Source of the DNA: Methanobrevibacter woesei
Lineage (GTDB): Archaea > Methanobacteriota > Methanobacteria > Methanobacteriales > Methanobacteriaceae
Assembly: GCF_003111605.1 (NCBI RefSeq)
Contig: NZ_MZGU01000004.1
Coordinates: 1-64,000, forward strand
Length of the DNA: 64,000 nt
Direction: 5' to 3'
Under the pieces are notes generated by a model, which was not told the origin of the DNA, did no database searches, and saw only the letters and a program-made list of their open reading frames with translations. Numbering within the stretch: position 1 is the first letter of the stretch; the number at the start of each line of letters is the position of its first letter. A program made the position numbers and the translations under genes. Positions 8,665 through 19,598 of the stretch are shown piece by piece.

Positions 8665-8703
8665 ATTTTAAAAAAAGAAAAATAAAGTAGCAGTTAGCTA
8701 CTT
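8665..8703 (-). terminator. Terminator of mtd
   Basis: AAGTAGC (8685-8691) and GCTACTT (8697-8703) form a perfect 7-bp stem with a 5-nt loop overlapping the mtd stop codon. On the minus strand it is followed by a T-rich tract. The plus-strand T-run at 8643-8651 may end hisB transcription, so the short gap serves two convergent genes. Confidence 0.6.
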
Positions 8704-9529
8704 ATTGTGGTTTTTCTAATAATACAGATTTGCTTCCAGTACTACCGTCACCCATGTGTGGAGTTCTGGTTACAGTATCATTAGATTTTTCAATATCTCT
8801 TGCTTCAACAGCTAATTTTGCAGCTGCAGCTGCCATTTCGTGTGCTGCTGCGACAATAGGAATGTATTGATTGTGGTCTTTTAACATGAAACATCCTTTT
8901 AAGTCTAAATCTGCAACAGCTGCTGCCATTTCGTATGCTGCAATTGCTTTTGCTTTTGCATATGGGTTTGCGAAGTTTGCTGCGTCTACTGCTTTTTCTG
9001 CGGTAATAATGAGTTTTGGTAATTCAATGTCACCAGCTTCACAGGATGCAATTACTTCGTCAATAGTGTTTTGTACTAATCTGTAAGCACCGGTAGCTGC
9101 TAATACTTTGATAATGTCAGAGTTGAAGCATGCCATTTCAGTTGGGTCTAATAATTCTCTTCTAGCACCAATCATTGGGTCTGCTTTAACAATGATGTAA
9201 CCTAAACCTTGTTCATCCATTTCATCTTTTTTACCTGCACCTGGAGCATCACCAATGATGATAGCTGGAACATCCATTTCAGATAAAAGTTCTCTTGCTT
9301 TTGCTGGACCTGGAGCACCTGGGTTTGGGCTTATGAATATACAAAAGTCAGGATCAAAGTCTTTAATTTTAGGAACAACTTCTTCTGTTTGTTCAGGGTT
9401 CATTTTAGCACCAGAACCTACTATTCTTACATCAATATTAGGTCTGTCTGCTCTTTCATCTAAAAGTAAATCTAATACTGGTGAGGTACCAATATTTCCA
9501 CTCTTTATAATTCCTATTTTTACTACCAT
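8702..9529 (-). CDS. mtd: F420-dependent methylene-tetrahydromethanopterin dehydrogenase
   Basis: Reversibly reduces methenyl-H4MPT to methylene-H4MPT with coenzyme F420H2, a central step of CO2-reducing methanogenesis in the cytoplasm. 275 residues, the usual family length, beginning MVVKIGIIKSGNIGTSPVLD, with PNPGAPGPAKARE and PAIIIGDAPG, both conserved in Mtd. Base composition is visibly richer in G+C and codon choice tighter (runs of GCT/GCA alanine codons) than in neighbouring genes, as expected for a highly expressed enzyme. It is a single gene with a TATA-like element at 9647-9664 and a hairpin terminator. Confidence 0.97.
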   Translation of the reverse strand: MVVKIGIIKSGNIGTSPVLDLLLDERADRPNIDVRIVGSGAKMNPEQTEEVVPKIKDFDPDFCIFISPNPGAPGPAKARELLSEMDVPAIIIGDAPGAGKKDEMDEQGLGYIIVKADPMIGARRELLDPTEMACFNSDIIKVLAATGAYRLVQNTIDEVIASCEAGDIELPKLIITAEKAVDAANFANPYAKAKAIAAYEMAAAVADLDLKGCFMLKDHNQYIPIVAAAHEMAAAAAKLAVEARDIEKSNDTVTRTPHMGDGSTGSKSVLLEKPQ

Positions 9530-9833
9530 TTTTAATCACTTCTCAATATATTTTAAAAATTTATTGATATTATTAATTCTAGTTCATAGGGCTTATTAAT
9601 CTTTTGATTTAATTCTAATGGAAAATTGGTATTTTTGTCAAAAAAGCAAATATTATAAATTTTATAGGATTTAAAGATAATAAATGAACTACTGTTTAAA
9701 TTTAATATAAAATATTTGTTTATTTGTTGAAAATTTTAAGAAATATTTGTAAAATAAGTTCTTTTGAAATTAAATAAGTTTGTTAAAAATAGTAGTATTG
9801 AATTAAGAAATAATTAAAAAAAGTAATAAGTAG
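9530..9833. other. 304-bp non-coding gap between mtd and tRNA-Val
   Basis: A+T-rich with no convincing open frame or RNA gene. The only features I can support are the mtd promoter region near 9647-9664 and a possible leader of about 100 nt for mtd. Confidence 0.5.
9647..9664 (-). promoter_or_regulatory. Candidate TATA box of mtd
   Basis: Read on the minus strand, the sequence is TAAAATTTATAATATTTG, close to the archaeal consensus. It would give a leader of about 90-100 nt for mtd. Confidence 0.4.
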
Positions 9834-9905
<72 letters not shown>

Positions 9906-9932
9906 AACAGACAACATTATTTAAGATTGATG

Positions 9933-9950
9933 TAATATATAAATCTTTCG
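9933..9950 (-). promoter_or_regulatory. TATA box of tRNA-Val
   Basis: On the minus strand the sequence is CGAAAGATTTATATATTA, a textbook BRE/TATA element about 30 nt upstream of the mature tRNA 5' end at 9905. Confidence 0.65.
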
Positions 9951-10125
9951 CTTTTTGATATCTTTTTTAAGTAAATATTATTAAAGATGATTTTTTATAT
10001 TTATTATTTGCTTTTTATATTAAAATTAATAGTTGGTCAAGATTTTATTAAACATCGTTTAATTTATTCTTTATTTTCTTAGAATTTTGCATTTTTATTT
10101 TAAAAGCATTTATCTACCTTGAACT

Positions 10126-10140
10126 GAAATATATAAATAA
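10126..10140 (+). promoter_or_regulatory. TATA box of ilvE
   Basis: GAAATATATAAATAA lies about 50 nt before the ilvE start codon in the gap that follows the tRNA-Val promoter. Confidence 0.5.
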
Positions 10141-10189
10141 ATCAAAAGTTAATTATTATATTGAAATAAATTTTGACGAAGTGATATTA

Positions 10190-11113
10190 ATGGCTTGGGA
10201 TGATTCAGCTAGTAAAATATGGATGGACGGTGAATTGGTAAACTGGGAAGATGCTAAAATCCATTCTCTTTCACACGTAGTCCATTATGGAACAAGTGTT
10301 TTTGAAGGTATTCGTGCATATCATAATGATAATGGTACTTGTGTTTTCCGTCTTGAGGAACATGTACAACGTTTATTTGATTCTGCAAAAATGTACAAAA
10401 TTGACATGCCGTATACTCAAGAAGAAATATCTGAAGCAATTTTAGAAACAGTAAGAGTTAATGAGTTAGATTCATGTTACATTCGCCCAGTTGTTTTCAG
10501 AGGTTACGGGGAATTAGGTGTAAGTCCTTTTGGTTGTCCTGTTAACACTGTAATAGCTGCTTGGGATTGGGGAGCTTACTTAGGTGAAGAAGGAATGGAA
10601 AAAGGTGTAAATGTAGGTGTTTCATCCTGGAGAAAACCTGCTCCTGATACATTACCAACCATGGCTAAATGTGGAGCTAATTATATGAACTCTCAATTAG
10701 CTAAAATGGAAGCTATTGAACATGGATATGATGAAGCAATTATGTTAGATTATTTAGGTTATGTTGCTGAAGGTAGTGGTGAAAATATATTCATAGTAGA
10801 AGATGGTGTTTTACGCACTCCTGTTTTATCTTCATCTATTCTTAGAGGAATTACTAGGGATTCTATTATAACCTTAGCTAAAGATCTAGGTTATGAAGTA
10901 GTTGAAGAATCTTTAACTAGGGAAAGATTATATTTCGCTGATGAAGTATTTTTCACTGGAACTGCTGCTGAAGTCACTCCAATTCGTTCTGTTGATGGTA
11001 AAGTTATAGGCGCAGGAAAAAGAGGTCCTGTTGCTGAAGAATTACAAAAAACTTTCTTTGATATTGCAGAAGCTAGAAAAGAAGATAAATTTAATTGGTT
11101 AACTTATATTTAA
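10190..11113 (+). CDS. ilvE: Branched-chain amino acid aminotransferase
   Basis: A PLP enzyme of fold type IV that moves the amino group between glutamate and branched-chain 2-oxo acids. 307 residues, normal length, starting [16 protein letters not shown]. Characteristic segments include [13 protein letters not shown], the region [11 protein letters not shown] and [17 protein letters not shown] near the C-terminus. I chose the ATG at 10190: the in-frame GTG at 10181 is part of the GTGAT ribosome binding site that ends 4 nt before this ATG. uppP follows after 11 nt and is probably in the same transcript. Confidence 0.95.
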   Translation: MAWDDSASKIWMDGELVNWEDAKIHSLSHVVHYGTSVFEGIRAYHNDNGTCVFRLEEHVQRLFDSAKMYKIDMPYTQEEISEAILETVRVNELDSCYIRPVVFRGYGELGVSPFGCPVNTVIAAWDWGAYLGEEGMEKGVNVGVSSWRKPAPDTLPTMAKCGANYMNSQLAKMEAIEHGYDEAIMLDYLGYVAEGSGENIFIVEDGVLRTPVLSSSILRGITRDSIITLAKDLGYEVVEESLTRERLYFADEVFFTGTAAEVTPIRSVDGKVIGAGKRGPVAEELQKTFFDIAEARKEDKFNWLTYI

Positions 11114-11124
11114 GGTGGTAATTT

Positions 11125-11958
11125 ATGGATATTTTACAAGGGATAATAATTGGTGTTGTTCAGGGTTTAACTGAATTTCTACCAATTAGTAGTTCTGCAC
11201 ACTTAATTTTTATTCATAATATTTTGGGCGTTGGAAGTTCTCTTGCTTTTGATACATTCCTTCATATGGGTTCTTTGATTGCAGTTTTGTTCTTCTTCCG
11301 TAAAGATGTTTATGAAATGATAAGGGCATGGATTTTAAGTGTTGGAGACATTGCTCAAGGAAGATTTGTAGAAGGATTTAAGAAAGATCCATATAAGAGA
11401 TTAGCTTGGTATGTTATTTTAGGTACAATTCCTGTTGGTATTGTTGGAATCTTATTTGAAAGTCAAGTTGAAGCATTATTTGCAGGTGCACTTTATGTTC
11501 CAGCATTTTTCTTATTTGTAACTGGTACAATTCTTTACTTATCTCAAAGAATGAACAGTGGTAAAGTTGATTTCAATAATATGGGTGCTAAAGAATCTTT
11601 ATTTATGGGATTAGGTCAAGCATGTGCTATCATGCCAGGTTTATCACGTTCAGGTACTACAATAGCTGCTGGTCTTACAATCGGTTTAAATAAAGAATTT
11701 GCTGCTAAATTCAGTTTCATATTATCTATTCCAGCTATTTTAGGAGCAACTGTTGTTCAATTAGGTGACATTGGATCAGCTTTAGATGCAAATCTCTGGC
11801 CTGTTGCATTTGGATTTATTGCTGCAGCTGTTTCAGGTTATATAGCTATTAAATGGGTACTTGACCTTATTCAAAATAAGAGTTTGGATATTTTTGCATA
11901 TTACTGTTGGGCTATAGGTATTATCATATTTATGGGTTCAATTACTAATTTATTCTAA
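11125..11958 (+). CDS. uppP: Undecaprenyl-diphosphatase (BacA/UppP family)
   Basis: A membrane phosphatase that recycles polyprenyl diphosphate carriers used for cell-wall and glycan export. 277 residues with about eight hydrophobic segments. Both family active-site motifs are present: QGLTEFLPISSSAHL at residues about 13-27 and PGLSRSGTTIA near residue 170. Archaeal members probably act on the C55-type carrier of pseudomurein or glycoprotein synthesis. It sits behind ilvE with a GGTGG ribosome binding site. A long T-rich tract follows the stop codon. Confidence 0.93.
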   Translation: MDILQGIIIGVVQGLTEFLPISSSAHLIFIHNILGVGSSLAFDTFLHMGSLIAVLFFFRKDVYEMIRAWILSVGDIAQGRFVEGFKKDPYKRLAWYVILGTIPVGIVGILFESQVEALFAGALYVPAFFLFVTGTILYLSQRMNSGKVDFNNMGAKESLFMGLGQACAIMPGLSRSGTTIAAGLTIGLNKEFAAKFSFILSIPAILGATVVQLGDIGSALDANLWPVAFGFIAAAVSGYIAIKWVLDLIQNKSLDIFAYYCWAIGIIIFMGSITNLF

Positions 11959-11964
11959 AAATAT

Positions 11965-12022
11965 CCTTTTTTTAACTTTTTTTATAAAATTTTTAAATAG
12001 GAAAAATAATTATTTTCCTATT
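11965..12022. terminator. Termination region between convergent uppP and cobT
   Basis: A T-rich tract at 11965-11984 (two runs of seven T) follows uppP. A perfect 10-bp stem AATAGGAAAA (11996-12005) / TTTTCCTATT (12013-12022) overlaps the end of cobT. Together they can stop transcription from both sides. Confidence 0.5.
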
Positions 12023-13079
12023 CACATGCTTTTTCTATATGTTTTCTTAAGTTTTCAACAGAGCTACCACGAATTAATGCTGTAAACATCATTCCTCCAG
12101 CTCCTGCACCTTCTTTTACATGTCCTTCAACATAATTTTTAAGACCTGCATATTCTGCATCTTCAAATCTTGGATCAACTGAATGGACAGTAATATTTTC
12201 ATCAACTGCTTTTGCTAGGGCAAGTAAATCTGCTGTTTCATCTTCAACTACATAGACAGTTGTAGCTATATTTATTCTTGAAAAATCAAAATTAGGGTCT
12301 ATTGATTTGATAGCTGCACAAACAGCCACCATTTGAGTTCCACCTGCTAAAATAATTGGAATATCTGTACTTAAAACTAAACCTGCAACCGCAGCTATAA
12401 TTGGGTCTCCAACTGCAGCTATTGCTTGAAATGCATCAACATCTTTTCCAGGTTTAATTCCTGCTTTTTCAAGTCCTTCATCAACAGCTGCTGTTTTTAA
12501 ATCATGAGGATTTGTTGGCATACATCCACTTACTTTTCCATCTGCATCATATCCTAGAGCTTTTAAGACACCTAATGCTGTTGTTGTTCCTGCAGCTATA
12601 CTTTCACCGATTACTAAGTAATCATGCATTCTAGTTAATTTTAATCCAAGTTCTCTTGCATTTTCAAATATTTCCAATGGATTTTTAATAGCTTGGCCAG
12701 TTCTTACATCTCTTCCATAGTCATCAGTTAAGTTCATGCATTGGATTTCAGGTTTTATTTTAGATCCTGCATTTACAATCACAAATGGGATATCTGCTAC
12801 TTCAATAGCTGCTTTTGTAAGGACTGCGGGTGTTGGTGTGGTTACACCATCAACTACAGTTTGTGCAATTCCATCCATACAACGAACTTCTCCTAAAACC
12901 ATTAATTCAACATCTGCTGCAGGTGTGTATTCAGTTAATTCTGGTGTAGCTCCTGCACCGGATATTCCTGGAATTCTTGAAGTTTCAGTTGTTCCAATAG
13001 TACATATGAATACTGGTTCTTTGTTTTTGATTTCATTTAATAAGTCTTCTGAACCATAAGTGGTTATTCCATCTATCAT
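12018..13079 (-). CDS. cobT: Nicotinate mononucleotide-dependent phosphoribosyltransferase, archaeal CobT family
   Basis: 353 residues of the archaeal CobT family, which activates the lower-ligand base (alpha-ribotide formation) in corrinoid synthesis. The glycine- and alanine-rich chain has GISGAGATPELTEYTPAAD near residue 40 and GGTQMVAVCAAIKSI near residue 243, and ends in a poorly conserved tail. The corrinoid is needed by the methyltransferase Mtr. The start codon follows the stop of the upstream unknown gene directly (TAAATG), with GGTGA inside that gene's end, so the two are translationally linked. cbiE of the same pathway lies at 45.6 kb. Confidence 0.9.
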   Translation of the reverse strand: MIDGITTYGSEDLLNEIKNKEPVFICTIGTTETSRIPGISGAGATPELTEYTPAADVELMVLGEVRCMDGIAQTVVDGVTTPTPAVLTKAAIEVADIPFVIVNAGSKIKPEIQCMNLTDDYGRDVRTGQAIKNPLEIFENARELGLKLTRMHDYLVIGESIAAGTTTALGVLKALGYDADGKVSGCMPTNPHDLKTAAVDEGLEKAGIKPGKDVDAFQAIAAVGDPIIAAVAGLVLSTDIPIILAGGTQMVAVCAAIKSIDPNFDFSRINIATTVYVVEDETADLLALAKAVDENITVHSVDPRFEDAEYAGLKNYVEGHVKEGAGAGGMMFTALIRGSSVENLRKHIEKACE

Positions 13080-13580
13080 TTAGTTTTCACCTAATTTTTT
13101 TAATTCTTCAATAATTATTTTATTTTGATTGATAATTTTCTCATTTTGCAATATGATTTTATTTAGTAATTCTCTATCAGTTAATTCTTCCTGTGGTTTT
13201 TTAGGTTTTCCTTTTGGAGGTATTTTAATATTCATTTTTGAAAATTCTTTAGTTAAAAAACCACTTGGTGCATTGTATTCTTTTGGTCTTGATGGAACTT
13301 TTGTAGCTCCTTCAACATTTTTAATGGTTTCTGCATAATTAGAATCAGTTTTAATTTTACTATTTTCTTCTAATAGCTCCATTAATCTTGTATCAACTTC
13401 TTTTCCATGAAGTTTTTCCTGTTCCACTTCTAACCTTAAACGTTTCTGAATATTGTAACCTTTGTAAAGAGGTATTTTCCTTGCTTCAAGTTCATTTTTA
13501 AATTCTTCGCAAAGGTGGATATCTCCTGTTAATTCATTAACTCTTTTCTCTTCAGGAGTTTTATTACTATAAAATCCCAT
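13080..13580 (-). CDS. Unknown helical protein upstream of cobT
   Basis: 166 residues starting MGFYSNKTPEEKRVNELTGD. Charged and helical, without signal peptide, membrane segment, cysteine cluster or nucleotide-binding motif. A proline/lysine-rich stretch (IPPKGKPKKPQEEL) near residue 125 precedes a C-terminal coiled-coil segment rich in Ile, Asn and Lys. I do not recognise a family. It is joined to cobT without a gap, but nothing in it points to corrinoid synthesis. I use the ATG at 13580 because the in-frame GTG at 13589 belongs to the GTGAT ribosome binding site 4 nt away. Confidence 0.65.
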   Translation of the reverse strand: MGFYSNKTPEEKRVNELTGDIHLCEEFKNELEARKIPLYKGYNIQKRLRLEVEQEKLHGKEVDTRLMELLEENSKIKTDSNYAETIKNVEGATKVPSRPKEYNAPSGFLTKEFSKMNIKIPPKGKPKKPQEELTDRELLNKIILQNEKIINQNKIIIEELKKLGEN

Positions 13581-13720
13581 ATCAATCACTGTATTTAATT
13601 ATGGTTTTATCTATAAATATTATATTAGTTTTTCATGGATAAACCAGTTCTTAATATTTGTGTAGATATTAAATATTAGTTGTGTATAAAAATAATGATA
13701 TAACTGTTGGAGAAATATGG

Positions 13721-14299
13721 ATGAATGAAGGTATTATTGGCCTAATAGAATCAAAAATAACCTATGAAAATAAACTAATTTTTGGTATTTTTATTCTTAT
13801 TGTTGGCTTTTTGGTTTGGGGTTATTCTGTCACTAATTTTGGTGAACGCTGGGAGATAAGTCCGGTGATTATTTTTATCATGGCTATTCCATCAATTTTA
13901 TTAATCATTCCTAATGAAAGCATTAAAAATAGTAAAGTGCTGGCTATTCTTTTAGGATTAGTGATGCTCGCTTTTATTGGTAGTGGTTTTTATGGACTTT
14001 TAACTCTTGAAGAATTTTCTAGAGGCGAAGCCGCTTTTGATGCATTACGTTTTTTCATTTTAGGATTCGATGAAAATGCTTTATATGAAATGATATTTGA
14101 ACAGGGTCTTGAGCATTATCTCCTGGTAATATTTTATCCATTGTTGAATTTGATATGTTGCTTTATGATGTATATTGAAACACCAAAAACAGAAAATAGT
14201 GATGTTGTTCCAGATGGAGGAAGATACTGCTCAAACTGTGGAGCTTATGTAGTTGAGGATTCAAACTTCTGTGATGAATGTGGTCAAGAACTTGAATAA
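13721..14299 (+). CDS. Membrane protein with C-terminal zinc ribbon
   Basis: 192 residues. Hydrophobic segments at about residues 15-38, 48-66, 72-95 and 130-150 suggest four membrane spans. The C-terminal tail carries YCSNCGAYVVEDSNFCDECG, a C-x2-C ... C-x2-C zinc ribbon that would face the cytoplasm. Such membrane/zinc-ribbon proteins are common in Methanobacteriales and have no known function. I chose the ATG at 13721 because TTGGAG (13707-13712) precedes it; upstream in-frame GTG at 13682 lacks a site. It is a single gene, convergent with the broken acyltransferase. Confidence 0.7.
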   Translation: MNEGIIGLIESKITYENKLIFGIFILIVGFLVWGYSVTNFGERWEISPVIIFIMAIPSILLIIPNESIKNSKVLAILLGLVMLAFIGSGFYGLLTLEEFSRGEAAFDALRFFILGFDENALYEMIFEQGLEHYLLVIFYPLLNLICCFMMYIETPKTENSDVVPDGGRYCSNCGAYVVEDSNFCDECGQELE

Positions 14300-14332
14300 T
14301 TTTTCTTTTTTCATTATAAAGCATGTTAATTG

Positions 14333-15434
14333 TTAGGAATTATAACCAATTATTTTATCTATTATTGGTATTCTTCTTAAAATGGAAATCACACAATATA
14401 GGATAATTAATATTCCTAATGAGATTATTAGTATTGCAAGTACTGTTTCAGTTCCAGTTAGTGTTAAGTTTGCCACATATGGAGGTAATATTAATAGAAA
14501 TATGTAATGGCCTAAATAGATACCCCATGTTGTTTTTGAAATGGATTCAAATAATTTAACAAAATATTTGTTAAATATGATTTTTTTATATTGGAAAGTA
14601 TTCCTGTTAGTTTAGAGCTATTTAAATATTTTATTAATAGAAGTAAAGAGCTTGCTTGAATAATTTCGATTATTCCAACATCTAAAAATGTATCTAAGAA
14701 TATATTATATTCGCTTTCCCAATGATGATTGTTCACGCCATAAAATATTGTATAATCGCCAGCGAACAATATTTTTAAAACAGATGAGAATAAGAACAAG
14801 ATAAGTGAAATTAAAATTATCCTATTGTCTGTAATATTGAATTTGTAATTATGTAAATAATATCCTAATAAAAGATATAATACGGGGTTAATAAAAAATC
14901 TCAAATCTAAATAAGTATGTATTTTAAATATAGTGCAAAGTTGAAAAATTATAGATCCAATATTGCTATTATTAGGAAATATTTAATGCCTTCCATGCCT
15001 TTGGCAACAACATATTCATTGATAATAGGTATTGCTAGATAAACTCCTATTAACATCCAAAAATACCAGAGGATGCCAGTGTTAAGTGTATCTGCTACTG
15101 TAACTAAAAATGAGGATGAGTTAAATAGATTTGAATTTATATTATATGTTACAAGTAATGCAATAAAAATCCAAAATAAAAAGGGCAATGTTATCCTTAA
15201 ACTTCTTTTTTTAAAAAAATCTAAATAATTAGGATAATTTCTATTTAAAAGAAGAATGCCTGTTACCATTAGAAAGATAGGTACTGCAAAACGACCAATT
15301 TGTGATAGGTTATGCATTGTTAGATTCATTACTTCTACATCACTAAAAAATGCAGTTATGTGCATAGCTATAATTGATAAAATAGCAAGTACCTTTAGGT
15401 AATCTAGATATTCGATTCTTTTAGAAAAATACAT
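14333..15434 (-). pseudogene. Acyltransferase family 3 membrane protein, broken by two frameshifts
   Basis: The N-terminal piece (14949-15434) begins [18 protein letters not shown] and holds the early membrane spans of a family 3 acyltransferase, which O-acylates surface sugars. After AIL the frame is lost near 14957-14962; a +1 shift restores [13 protein letters not shown] and continues to about 14581. There a run of seven T on the plus strand (14581-14587) is one base short; adding a base restores [20 protein letters not shown] and continues through [13 protein letters not shown] to TAA at 14333-14335. The repaired protein would be about 367 residues, normal for the family. Either the gene is decaying, or it switches by slippage, or the assembly has errors. 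Confidence 0.8.
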
Positions 15435-15583
15435 TGTTTATTCATTTGTATTTGATATATTTTAATTTTTTTACATTTACTTAAGTAATGTTTTTAAGAG
15501 TTTTCACTATAATTAGGTTTATCAATAGGATTTAAGATGTTGATGTGATATTTTTTTTAAAGTGTAATTTTTTTATACTTCCT

Positions 15584-15600
15584 AAAAGTTATATATATTT
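15584..15600 (+). promoter_or_regulatory. TATA box of the kae1-bud32 operon
   Basis: AAAAGTTATATATATTT lies 26-42 nt before the proposed TTG start at 15626, so the leader must be very short. It would drive the five-gene run that ends with the AcnX large subunit. Confidence 0.5.
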
Positions 15601-15616
15601 TAATAAAGTGTACTAG

Positions 15617-17245
<1,629 letters not shown>

Positions 17246-17262
17246 CTTTTGGAAGTGGTTTT

Positions 17263-17820
17263 ATGATAACATTTATAACTGGGAATAAACATAAAGTAAT
17301 AGAAGCAGAGAATATTTTTAAAGATTATGACATTAAATTAGAGCATATTGATTTAGGTTACTGTGAACCTCAAGGAACTCTTGAAGAGGTAGCCAAATCA
17401 GGTGCAAAATATGCTAGTCGTAAATTAAATAGACCTGTGATTGTTGAAGATGCTGGTTTATTCATAAAAGCTCTTAAAGGATTTCCAGGAACTTATTCAT
17501 CATATGTTCAAGATACATTAGGAAATTCTGGAATATTAAAGCTTTTAACCAATACTGACGACCGTTATGCCGAATTCAGGTCAGTTATTGGGTACTGCAC
17601 CCCCAATTCTGAGCCCTTGGTCTTTTTAGGTAAGGTCGCAGGTGAAATCGCAGTTGAAGAAAAAGGTGACTTAGGCTTTGCTTTTGATCCAATTTTTTAT
17701 GTTCCTGAAGAAGGTAAAACTTTTGGAGAATTAACAACCGAGGAAAAAAACCAGTTTTCACATAGAAAAAATTCATTAAAAAAATTTATTGAATGGTATT
17801 CTAAAGAGAATACTGAATAA
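17263..17820 (+). CDS. rdgB: XTP/dITP (non-canonical purine NTP) pyrophosphatase, Ham1/RdgB family
   Basis: Hydrolyses XTP, ITP and dITP to monophosphates, cleaning the nucleotide pool. 185 residues, the family's normal size, with the N-terminal substrate loop [13 protein letters not shown], the acidic metal site [16 protein letters not shown] near residue 65, and the C-terminal [11 protein letters not shown]. It sits 17 nt after kae1-bud32 in a plus-strand operon. A patch at about 17555-17660 is close to half G+C and uses codons such as CCC, GAG and GCC that are rare around it, though the reading frame is intact. Confidence 0.94.
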   Translation: MITFITGNKHKVIEAENIFKDYDIKLEHIDLGYCEPQGTLEEVAKSGAKYASRKLNRPVIVEDAGLFIKALKGFPGTYSSYVQDTLGNSGILKLLTNTDDRYAEFRSVIGYCTPNSEPLVFLGKVAGEIAVEEKGDLGFAFDPIFYVPEEGKTFGELTTEEKNQFSHRKNSLKKFIEWYSKENTE

Positions 17821-17863
17821 TTATTCTATAATTTTTATAATAATATAAAATGAGGTATTTATT

Positions 17864-18262
17864 ATGGCAAAACCAGATTGGGTAACTTACAGTAACGAAG
17901 AAATTGAAGAAATGATTTTAAAATTCACCAGAGAAGGTAAAAGTACCAGTGAAATCGGTATCATCTTAAGAGATACTTATGGTATTCCTAGTGTTAAAGA
18001 AGTAACTGGTGAAAGGATTAACGAAATTTTAAAAAGAAATGGTCAAGCAAGTGAATATCCTGAAGATTTAATGAACTTAATCAGAAGAGCAGTAAACATC
18101 AGAGACCATTTAGAAGAAAACCCTAAAGACTTACATTCTAAAAGAGGTTTAACCATCATTGAATCTAGAATCAGAAGGTTAGGTTCTTATTATGTAAGTG
18201 AAGGTGAATTACCAGAAGGTTGGAGATACAATCCACAACAAGCAGCACTCCTTGTTAAATAG
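17864..18262 (+). CDS. rps15: Small ribosomal subunit protein S15 (archaeal S15/S13e)
   Basis: 132 residues of the archaeal/eukaryotic-size S15, longer than the bacterial form. It starts [20 protein letters not shown] and contains the conserved [19 protein letters not shown], followed by the C-terminal core [18 protein letters not shown]. It binds the central domain of 16S rRNA. GAGG lies before the ATG. The start of the RecJ-like gene overlaps its end, so translation of the two is probably coupled. Confidence 0.97.
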   Translation: MAKPDWVTYSNEEIEEMILKFTREGKSTSEIGIILRDTYGIPSVKEVTGERINEILKRNGQASEYPEDLMNLIRRAVNIRDHLEENPKDLHSKRGLTIIESRIRRLGSYYVSEGELPEGWRYNPQQAALLVK

Positions 18263-19589
18263 GGCTAGTGAAGCTACTAATATGCTCAAAGAGCATATTG
18301 AAAATAATGATGTTATAAGATTAATTTCTCATAACGATGCTGATGGAATTTCAGCAGCAGCAGTTATAGCTAATGCTTTGAAAGAAGAAGGAGCTCAATT
18401 TCACACTACTATTGTTCCTCGTCTTAAAGATGATGTTGTTAATCAATTAAGACATGAACAATATAACTTATTTATTTTTTCAGATATGGGTAGTGCATAT
18501 ATAAGAGAGCTTAATTCCTTTAAAAGTGATGTTATAGTTGCTGATCATCATCAAGTAAGTGATGTTGAAGCAGATAGTAACTTAGTGCATGTCAATCCTC
18601 ATTTATTTGAAATTGATGGAAGTAAAGACTTAAGTGGTGCAGGATCAGCTTATTTAACTGTTAGGGATTTAAATAAGAAACATCTTGCTTACTTTGCTTT
18701 GACTGGTGCTTTTGGAGATATGCAAGGTCAAGATGGTTTCACTGGTGTTAACAGTTTTATTGTAAATGATGCAAAAGAAAGTGGAACACTAGAAATTCAT
18801 GAAGGCCTTAAAACAGTCTCAAAAGCTTCAGAACCTTTAAACAAATCACTTGCTTATACTTTTTCTCCAGCTTTACCTGGAATTAGTGGGGACTTAGAGG
18901 GAGCTACTGAATTTTTAGAAAAAATTGGCTTATCTTATGGTATTAAATTCTCAGATTTGGCTGATGAAGAAAAAGATGTTTTAAAAGATGAATTAATTAA
19001 AATTAACCCTGATATTTTTGGTGATTGTTTTACCATTCCTAAGGAAATTCCTTTATTACGTGATTTAGAAGAATATGCTTATATTTTAGATGCTTGCGGT
19101 AAAAATAAAAAAGCAGGATTAGGTTTAAGCATAGCTATTGGAGAACGTGAAAGAATACTTGAAGTTGCTCTTGATTTACAACGTAAATATCGTAATCAAA
19201 TACTTAAAGGTTTAAGTTGGATTAAAAGAGAAGGAGCTGTTGGTTTAAATAGTATTCAATATCTTTACACTGAAGATAAGGTTTTAAAATCTGTAATGGG
19301 AACAATTGCTAGTATTGGATTGTCTGTTGAACTTTTAGATAATTCAAAACCTGTTTTAGGATTATCAAGATTACATAATGATATTAAAATTTCAGGAAGA
19401 ACTACAAGAGAAATGGTTGATAAGGGAGTAAACTTAGGTAAAGCTCTTAATGACAGCTCTAAGAATTTTGGTGGCCAAGGTGGAGGTCATGATATCGCTG
19501 CTGGTGCTATGATTCCTTATGAATCAAAGGATTTTTTCTTAAAGTTAGTTGATGAAATGGTTGAATATCAATTAAACAATAATTCTTAG
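18252..19589 (+). CDS. RecJ-like DHH-family phosphoesterase (single-strand nuclease)
   Basis: 445 residues. DHH motifs are present: [13 protein letters not shown] (motif I), FSDMGS (motif II), VADHHQVS (the DHH itself) and the C-terminal DHHA1 glycine motif [13 protein letters not shown]. Archaeal RecJ/GAN-type proteins process single-stranded nucleic acid and associate with the GINS-MCM replisome. Start choice is uncertain: GTG 18198 would overlap rps15 by 65 nt; I list TTG 18252 (11-nt overlap, giving [12 protein letters not shown]); ATG 18282 has GTGAAG upstream. Linkage with S15 and Kae1 suits a housekeeping role. Confidence 0.88.
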   Translation: MLNRASEATNMLKEHIENNDVIRLISHNDADGISAAAVIANALKEEGAQFHTTIVPRLKDDVVNQLRHEQYNLFIFSDMGSAYIRELNSFKSDVIVADHHQVSDVEADSNLVHVNPHLFEIDGSKDLSGAGSAYLTVRDLNKKHLAYFALTGAFGDMQGQDGFTGVNSFIVNDAKESGTLEIHEGLKTVSKASEPLNKSLAYTFSPALPGISGDLEGATEFLEKIGLSYGIKFSDLADEEKDVLKDELIKINPDIFGDCFTIPKEIPLLRDLEEYAYILDACGKNKKAGLGLSIAIGERERILEVALDLQRKYRNQILKGLSWIKREGAVGLNSIQYLYTEDKVLKSVMGTIASIGLSVELLDNSKPVLGLSRLHNDIKISGRTTREMVDKGVNLGKALNDSSKNFGGQGGGHDIAAGAMIPYESKDFFLKLVDEMVEYQLNNNS

Positions 19590-19598
19590 GTGTTTTAC

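Noticed and set aside
8871-9599. Open frames antisense to mtd
   Set aside because: They arise from the alanine-rich codon pattern of mtd, have no ribosome binding site and no family resemblance.
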